NCBI GenBank assembly: GCA_002794775.1
Contig: NBAY01000038.1
Location: 62,001 to 126,000 of the forward strand
Source of the DNA: Porodaedalea pini
Lineage: Eukaryota > Basidiomycota > Agaricomycetes > Hymenochaetales > Hymenochaetaceae
Length of the DNA stretch: 64,000 nt
Direction of reading: 5' to 3'
Part shown: positions 57,129-64,000 of the stretch, one piece after another
How the letters are laid out: the number at the start of each line of letters is the position of its first letter
Numbering within the stretch: position 1 is the first letter of the stretch
The notes under the pieces: generated by a model
The model's input: the letters and a program-made list of their open reading frames with translations, nothing else
The model's database searches: none
What the model was told of the DNA's origin: nothing
Made by a program: the position numbers and the translations under genes

Positions 57129-57955
57129 TATCCTCATGCGCTTTTAGAATTTCATAGACTACCTAGATATCAGTTCGTAACTGCTCTTTCCACGTATAAC
57201 GTATGCGCTTATGCGCTTATCCTGTGTTCAGACAGACTCGAAAATATGTCTCTGTTCATGCTCCGTACCTTGCCTTCGTTCGTTCGCTCCTCTTTTTGTG
57301 CTATGCTACATTTCTGCTGCTCTTATCCCCGCTTATTCTACCACTGGGCGCTTAACTTGCCACGCTGGCTGCCTATTCCATCTGGCTTTATACCCATTGC
57401 CTTCTTTACCCCTATAGGTCCAGTTGCTTTCTGTTGTTTCCTTTTATGCTAGACATCTATGTAAGACATGCCACGAGGTTTATCAATGTAGTTGATATAT
57501 TCATATTCGCCCTCGGGCATTTATGCATTGAACTCGTTCGAAGGATACAGCCGAATCTTCATGGTCAGGAATTACATCCTGCGGGTGTGCTAGAGGTGTA
57601 GCCTGAACGTGAAGTTGAGCCTTGTCGGGTTCGAGCTTTGGGTCTTTGTTCAGATGCATCCATTCTCATCCATGAAAAACTACAGAGATTAATTCGGACA
57701 CAAACTGCAATAATTTACAAGTACAGGAATCTAGACTATCGGTTGCACATGATACAACGATGCTGGGGTTACGATACGATATTAACAACCCTTGGAGTCC
57801 CTAAAAGTCACATACAGAAAAAATACGAAGGATTCTGAGACTGGTAGTTCATAAAGCAATGCGAGATGCCATGAAAAAGAAACGGTACCAAGTGATTCTA
57901 CATTTCATACTATACAATCAACGCATCAGTCATCTGACAAACGGAGGATACCGAG
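57129..57955. other. Intergenic between convergent genes
   Basis: The first ~60 bp (CTCATGCGCTTTTAGAATTT and on) is similar to the 3' flank of the truncated paralog, so it is 3'-UTR. The rest is pyrimidine-rich, with no supported gene. It serves as the shared downstream region of the F-box-like gene (+) and the dioxygenase gene (-). Confidence 0.5.
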
Positions 57956-60900
57956 TTAGATGCGCACCTGTACGACCATGGACGCAGGGAATGGCGTGAT
58001 CGCGCTCTTTTCGTTCATGTACCGCACCGTAGGGCAGTCGTTCTCTGTCTCGACGATCCTGTATGATCGAAATCCATCAATCAGCCACTTTCTTTCACAG
58101 TAAAGGTGCAAACGATGCGAAAGAAATGCACGCACCTATAAAGAGTGCCGGTTGGCCCCGGGGCCCTCTGAAGGTTCTTCAGTTTGAAGATAGCGCGAAG
58201 TACCCGAGGGACGGTCTGTCGTGTTCGAAAGAATAGTTTAATAAGAGAGTAATAAACAATTCGACAGTCCAACGTACCGACTTGAAGAATGACGCGCTCG
58301 TGAGTCTGGAGAGATCAGAAGAAATAATCAGCGGTTATTACACGTAAAATATGATATTCTCCGCACCCATAGGCCTCCAGCCCTAGAATACCCTCCTCAG
58401 CACGATTGAAGTTGGGCGTGCTTGAGTTCTCGCCGAAGATGGACGTCTGGATGAAAAGTCAGAAAAAAAATAGAAACATCGAGCCTCGCTGCCTACATCG
58501 AGATTGGCGTCTACGACACTGCAGTATATCGGCTGTCCAGGTTTCAGCAACTCTCCATCCAGCATATTTTCAAGCTTGTCTGTCCGGACGAAGCTGGACA
58601 CAGGCGGATTAAGTCCTTCAGGAGTATGTGGGTCAGCCTCCAGTTTGTTCAGGAAACCAAGAATATTTGACTTACGAAGCGCCTCACGCGCGAGTTTATA
58701 CAGTTTGACATCGCTCTCCAACGACCCCTCGTGCGCTAGACGGATAATCTCATTCCGTGCATTCACTTGCCCCTCCTCTAAGAAGAAATCTACGATATGC
58801 ACAATGGCCTTCGAGTACAGCGAGACAGACGAGACCAAGGCACCGAAAATGCTGCTTGCAAGCTTCCTCTTGTCGTGCGTGGCGCCATTAAGAATCTTAC
58901 TGAGAAAGACATCGCTGAATTTGTCCTCGCCGGTGTACCACTGCATCAAGGAATCGGTGACTTTGCTAATCTGTACGCGAATAAGGTTGGGATGAGACGG
59001 CAGTCTGAGACGAATGAAAGACGCACAATGCCCTGACTGGATATTCTCTTCAGATGAGAGTTTACGACCTCAATGACGGTACTAGCTGTCCTCGCCGATT
59101 TCTCGCGCAGAACCCAGCCCATATATGAATCTGTGTTCAGGAAGACGTAGCTAGTCGCAGGAGACAAGTTAGTCAACCATCATTCTACCAAAATGTAGTG
59201 ATGGGCACGCACTCGCAAACATCCGCAAACATGGCCGCGAACTCCGTGTCGCGGAACAGTCCATGCGGCGTCTGCTCCGTCTTGATCGGCAACCCCAAGA
59301 GCTCTGTCGCAATAAAGTACACGGGAACGAGGTTGATCACGTCGCGGACGATGTCAACATACTTCAAGTTCCTCGCTGAGCCAGGGTGCGAGATCGACTT
59401 CTCTTCAACGAGCTTGCCCGTAACGTGTTCAAAGAGTACGGAGTAGCGTCCCTGGCTATTAAAGAAATTGATTGTTTCATTGACCTATGCATGAAGTGGT
59501 CGTTAGACATCTGCCGAGAGTGCGTTCCACAGACATGCACTTGCCAAGCGGATGTCAAGCTTAGCGTCACCAGTCAGCGTAGCTATATTCTCCGCAGTAT
59601 TGCTCTTGAACTCGTTCTTATCCATTAGCACCGCCTTCACGGTTTCGTAACGCTTAATGACCATCGCAGGGATCGGTTTTTTGGGACGCTCGAAGTCGTA
59701 TTTCGCTACAGGGCTCTCAACAAGGTGCGTAAGGTATTCGTGCATCGTCTCGGGAACCATGAACGGGAATCGCGCGTACGCGGAGCGCTCGGGATAGTAC
59801 TCCGGAAGCGTGCGATACAAGAGACGGGTAAGCACCCCACCGTATGCACCGTCGTCCTTCTGCGGGAAGCAGTCCAGATAACCCCAGGACGTAAAGTTGT
59901 AGACTATCGACGGCACATGCCAGAATAAGAAAGATGAAGATAGAATAGATGCGAGATGTACCAGTGAAGTCCGTGGTAAGGAATCTATCGCCCCTCACGA
60001 GAGCAACGGCGTCCGCAAGGATTGCACGGGAAATTGTGTATCCTGGGCAAAGGCCCGCACCTGGAATCGGAGGTTTTGCCTCTTCCGCCTGAAGCCCCAC
60101 GTGCAGCTCCAGGTTATCGATGTCCCCATAGAGCATCTCTGCGGTTTTCTGGAGATCTCAAGTTAGTTCATGAGAAACACGAATGAGGGTCAATGTATCA
60201 CACATTGATATCCGGGTCCGAGTTCCACTCCGCAAACGTGTCGTACGGTTTCAATCCCATGAATTTTCTGAACTCGTTGATCTGTGCTATATCGGTCAGT
60301 AAAGCTCTTATTTTGCCAGAAGGTCCTGGAAGTTTACCGTGCACGTTCCCCACTGTCGGGCTTGCTCAATGCCCATGATCTCCACGACACGAAGTACCTC
60401 GGGTATACCGCGCGCCTTGAACGCGCCAGCATGCGCTTTCGTCGCCGCCTGCAGCAGTGCCGCAAGGTCCGCGCTCTTGAAAGCGCCCGTCGAGGGGTCG
60501 CGATCGAGCAGTTTGTTATCCACACTAATTACCGTATGAGTGTAGAGACAACTTAGCAGAGAAAGGGAACTGAATAAAGCTAGCAAGACGTACCCGTCGA
60601 ACTGCCACTTCCGTACATCTGGGCCAGGGCGCACCTTCGTAGCCAAAATACGCTGAAATTGCTCCACAGTAATCTGAAGCACTCATCAATACCAATCTCA
60701 TCCAGAAGACACGAGGATACACACTGATTTGAAGTCTGTTGTCTCAAACAATTCCTCGAACGCATGCTCAGTCCACGCCGTGTCGCGTTCGCTAAGCGCC
60801 GCGTGCCAGCGGTACAGTAGATTGAACTCGAGAGAAACAACGTTGCCTTCTCCACGCGGGCTCACGGTATGGTCGAGTTCGCGGGATTCCTACAATACAA

Positions 60901-63357
60901 TCAAGGTCTCAGAGTCGGAAAAGAGAAATAGTGATGGAGGGAACGCACTGCCAGTGGATCCAAGCGCCATTCCAGACCATCCCTCACGAGTCCCAATATC
61001 GCACCGACGTAGTCACCAAGGATGACGCGCATGAACCATCCGCAGTTGACCAACCGAGCACGAGAGAACAGCTCGTCGTCCTGGGCCTTCCGATCCTCGT
61101 CACTCAGCCCCGCCAGTGCCTCCCCAGAGACGAGTGTGCCTGACTCATTGATCGTCAGGAGCTTCGACGCGATATACTGCAAAGGAGTCTGATATCAGAC
61201 GAGGAATGCTTCAAAGACAGAAAAGACTTGCATTATGGTTCCGGCAGAATAAGACCAGCAGCGCGGGCACGCTCGGCGGCATGAAAAGCACTCGCCCGTC
61301 CGCGAATACGTCTTCCCAGAGCCTCCCAGTCCCATCGCTGCGTCTCACTTTCTGTACGTCTGCGTCACTACTCCCATACAGAGGGCTCAGATCAAGATAA
61401 GACGAGACGTTATTGATGCCCCATTCGGAATGGCTAGTGTTGAAAACCGAATGGATGACGAGGTCGGCGAACGCAAAGAACAAGGAGCTCAGTCCACCGG
61501 GCTGGGGCGCGAATCCCTTGGCATCTGTCGGTGGGAGTGTTGCATGCCCCGGTATCGCATTCGGGCTCGACGAAGGCAGGACCCCTCTCTTCGTGTCGGA
61601 CGGCCCCCGCGCCAACAGAGCGTCGAATACAACCGCAGAATCCGGCCAGCGCGCGTACGGATGCGTGGACGGCACTGTCCGTGCGTACGGCTTCCCCGCG
61701 GCTCCCATGTCAGGGTAAACTGTGCTGTACCCAGTTCCGTCGGCGCTTCGCGCAGCGTATGGACGAGACGCATTGTAAGTTGGATGCGAGTAAGGCTGCC
61801 GGGTCCGCGCTGTCGATGACTGGTCGGCTGAACCGTTCGCGTGGCCGATCGTGTAGCTCGATGGGCTAGTAGATGGGTACGACTCGGCACCACTGCCGGG
61901 AGGGAGTGGAAGGTATGCCGCGGGTGGGTGGGGGAGATCCTTATAGACTATGATGAAAGTGCGTCAGCGATCGCGACAAAATGAAGTAGGCATTAAAAGA
62001 GGAGAAAAATGAGAAAGAAACCCGACGAAGAGGACGCCGCGGAGAATACCGAGCCGACTTATGATCCAACCATAGAACGTTCTCCGACAGTTCAACGTGC
62101 CTAAATGCGCGCGTGCATGTTCTAGAGCGTGTGGAATGAACCGCAGAGACGCGCTCGGGATAGTTTCGCGTTAGCCGCCAACTTCATTGCCATCATTCTC
62201 GGGGATCAAAGGGTAAAGGTTTGAAATTAACGCCGCAATCAGCGGAGGGGCACCCCCGACTTTGTTCACGATCGCAGAGGAACGAAACCGACGAGTACAA
62301 TGTGGTCCGTTAGACCCAGCTATGTCACTTTAGGAGCTTCAATGCGCATATGCGCCTCCGCTCGATACCGGGGAACAGGTACAAAAAGTAATAAATAGCG
62401 ACGGAGGAAGCTTCGTATAGCCTCCCGCGCCCGATTGAATCCCATTCAATGCGCAATGCCACGACACGCGATCCCATCTCGTCGCTTGAGCGGAGAATGG
62501 GCCGCAGATCGATATAGCGCGTGATGATGAGGCGTTGAGCAATGCTCGGAGGCGTGGCGAGCGTTGCCTCTTCAAGGCGGTGAACGGAGAGCCGCGCGCA
62601 GACTGAGGCGTGACCTCGTATGCGGGGACAGAGACGGACGAAGCGGTTATAAATATGAGAATGTTTGCAGTCGAGTCGTGATCGCAATAAAGGAAAGAGG
62701 GTGGGGATGATAGGAGCACGAGTACCCTAGAAGTGTAGGTGGCACGCTTGGAACACGCGTTCGAGCGCGAATTCAAGAGTGCGGGAAGCGAAGCCAAAGA
62801 GCGTGATAGGAGTCTTATGCTCACGAAGCAGAAGAAATGATCTGAGATGAACGCAAAGTGTAAACGCGACTTACGCGTGTCTATGACGAAGACCTGCAGG
62901 GTCTTTGCGAATTGGCTATCATCTGGGAGGCGCGACATCAGCACTAGTATTTTCTCGAGCTGCGGACTACAGTTAGAGAGTTTTCTGATAGAATAGGACA
63001 CACGACATACGAGCATCTTGCGGTCGTCTATTCCAACACCGCCGTTTGCGTTCTTGAGTGCGTCGACGTAGGCAGGCTATAATGCCACGACGGAGTTAGC
63101 CTCGAGGCTCTGTTCAAATCACTTGATACACGCACGATGTCAGAGATCCGGAAAGCCTGCCCGTGGACAATGAGTTCCTGTACGTCCTGCGCACTCTTCT
63201 GCAGAAGCTCTGCGGCGCGGGACCCGGGACCATGTCTAGTGGCACGCTGTTCCGCCCGCGTGTCGGCGCCGTCCAAGTCAACGGGTGCGATGGTACGCGC
63301 AACGACGTCGGCCGAGTTGGCGACGCGTGTCGCAAGGGCAGCAATGTAGGCAGCCAT
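57956..63357 (-). CDS. Psi-producing oxygenase / linoleate diol synthase-like fatty-acid dioxygenase
   Basis: A haem-peroxidase-type dioxygenase that oxidises C18 fatty acids to oxylipins, fused to a P450-like domain. Exons 1-10: 63136-63357 (MAAYIAALATRVANSADVVA), 63011-63076, 62875-62966, 61232-61947, 60949-61176, 60725-60890, 60594-60673, 60338-60524, 60204-60281 and 59962-60148. Exon 11 runs from 59903 to about 59507; more follow to the TAA at 57956. Peroxidase landmarks are FAFADLVIHSVFN (distal His), NNVSSYLDLSPLYGS, RNHN-YIASKLLTIN and EFNLLYRWHA (catalytic Tyr, proximal His). Then come FTSWGYLDCF and the P450-like part VDIVRDVINLVPVYFIATEL, ending NLQRAPGPTGTLYR and ITPFPASMVVQ. In the haem-loop position I read LEAYGCGEYHIL without the expected Cys-x-Gly, so the P450 half may be inactive, as described for PpoC. 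The boundaries of the last exons are approximate. Confidence 0.88.
61948..62874 (-). other. Oversized (927-nt) intron of the dioxygenase gene
   Basis: Donor C|GTAAGTCGCG and acceptor CATCATAG|TCTATAAG join VIDT to LYKDLPHPPAAYL in frame. All other clear introns in this gene are 40-100 nt. The extra sequence has no TIRs, LTR ends or long reading frame I can recognise. It could be an old insertion or carry a regulatory element. Confidence 0.7.
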
Positions 63358-64000
63358 GGAGGAAAGAGAGAGAGAGAGATGTTCGAACTAGCGCGCGCCG
63401 CCTAATAAGGATCGTATATATATGTATTATTATTATCACTTTTATGTAAATGCACGTGATACGTCTTTCTTCAAAAATTGCTATTCATTTTTGCTCTCCT
63501 TTTTTGCTTCCGTGTCCGTGCATCGCCTCGCTGTCGAAAATAAATAAGTAAATAACGTCGAATTTCACTACCGCACATAGCGACCATTCTCTGGAATCGC
63601 CTGCCTTAGCGCGTCCCTAAAAGTGCGGCACGCCTCCGAGTCGGAGCTAACAACTCTCCGTCTCACTGTAACCTCCGCCCCGCTCGTATCTGCTATCTGC
63701 TCTCGGCGAACAGAAATTCACAGCGCATTAGAACACCTTGGGCGGCGAACAGAACCAAGAACGCACAAGAAGAACCGGTGCACCGCCTTCAGATGTATCG
63801 GACGTTCGCGAATTATCCTTGCCAGTGCAAGAGATAAATTTCCCTCTTGAGTCGATTACCGTCACTGACTCCAAATCAACTCTGACTCACGCTCCGAGTT
63901 TCACGCTTTGACTCACCCGGCCTGATGCGACAAAGGGCTAGACCTCAGGTCAGAAAGCATCTGACGAACTCTTCCTCAAATAACCTCATCGTCCCTTTCT
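63358..64000. other. Upstream region of the dioxygenase gene
   Basis: Contains an AG-rich leader (63360-63380) and an AT-rich block with TATATATATG (about 63413-63424) some 60 bp upstream of the start, a candidate TATA region on the minus strand. Short + frames near 63623-63850 have no recognisable features. No further gene is supported to the window end. Confidence 0.4.

Noticed and set aside
57211..57452. Two overlapping ~68-aa + frames downstream of the F-box-like gene
   Set aside because: Pyrimidine-rich 3'-UTR-like DNA; the frames are hydrophobic by composition only.

Overview
This window looks like a repeat-rich, gene-poor stretch of an Agaricomycete (mushroom-forming basidiomycete) genome. 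The evidence is the many short GT-AG introns (mostly 45-100 nt), a KDZ-superfamily transposase, a basidiomycete-type eIF4G/PRP8/RPB1 fragment set, and a Psi-producing-oxygenase-like gene. I recognise no tRNA, rRNA, CRISPR array or bacterial feature.

Region 1 (1-28.6 kb) is a graveyard of chimeric pseudogenes and transposons. Two mosaics on the + strand are built from intron-bearing pieces of highly conserved nuclear genes. Mosaic A (about 3.2-10.2 kb) reads eIF4G | PRP8 | RPB1 | CAP-Gly C-terminus. Mosaic B (18.8-28.0 kb) reads BTB N-terminus | RPB1 | PRP8. The BTB part of B and the CAP-Gly part of A look like the two ends of one BTB/CAP-Gly gene, and the RPB1 and PRP8 pieces of A and B overlap. 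Both mosaics are preceded by the same ~250-bp segment. In A that segment is split by a 1.85-kb terminal-inverted-repeat (TIR) element with an 8-bp target duplication; B keeps the empty site. A related element interrupts PRP8 in B. Between the mosaics lie a decayed Ty3/gypsy element, a 3.4-kb element with 207-bp TIRs, and copies of a ~180-bp MITE.

Region 2 (30.3-48.2 kb) is a 16.3-kb composite KDZ transposon with ~265-bp TIRs and a perfect 8-bp target duplication (CGTCGGAA). It lies at the 5' edge of a truncated F-box-like paralog. It carries a KDZ transposase gene with one in-frame stop and two further spliced genes of unknown function (one intact, one with a stop). Nested in it is a complete 5.55-kb hAT transposon with its own perfect 8-bp duplication (GCAGAGAG) and an intact 816-aa transposase. 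One 1.8-kb intron of that transposase holds a frameshifted copy of a host-type C2H2 zinc-finger gene.

Region 3 (48.5-55.7 kb, minus strand) is a LINE-type retrotransposon with a gag-like ORF1 and an endonuclease/RT/RNase H ORF2. A 988-bp solo LTR interrupts its endonuclease; removing the LTR and one 4-bp duplication restores the frame exactly.

Region 4 (55.7-64 kb) is ordinary genic DNA: an intact F-box-like gene (the full-length relative of the truncated copy in region 2) and, on the minus strand, a large multi-exon fatty-acid dioxygenase of the Ppo/linoleate diol synthase type.

Many inactivating lesions are TGG to TGA/TAG, or TGA/TAG where CGA/CAG is expected. That is the pattern of C-to-T decay of methylated repeats, although I cannot test it statistically here.
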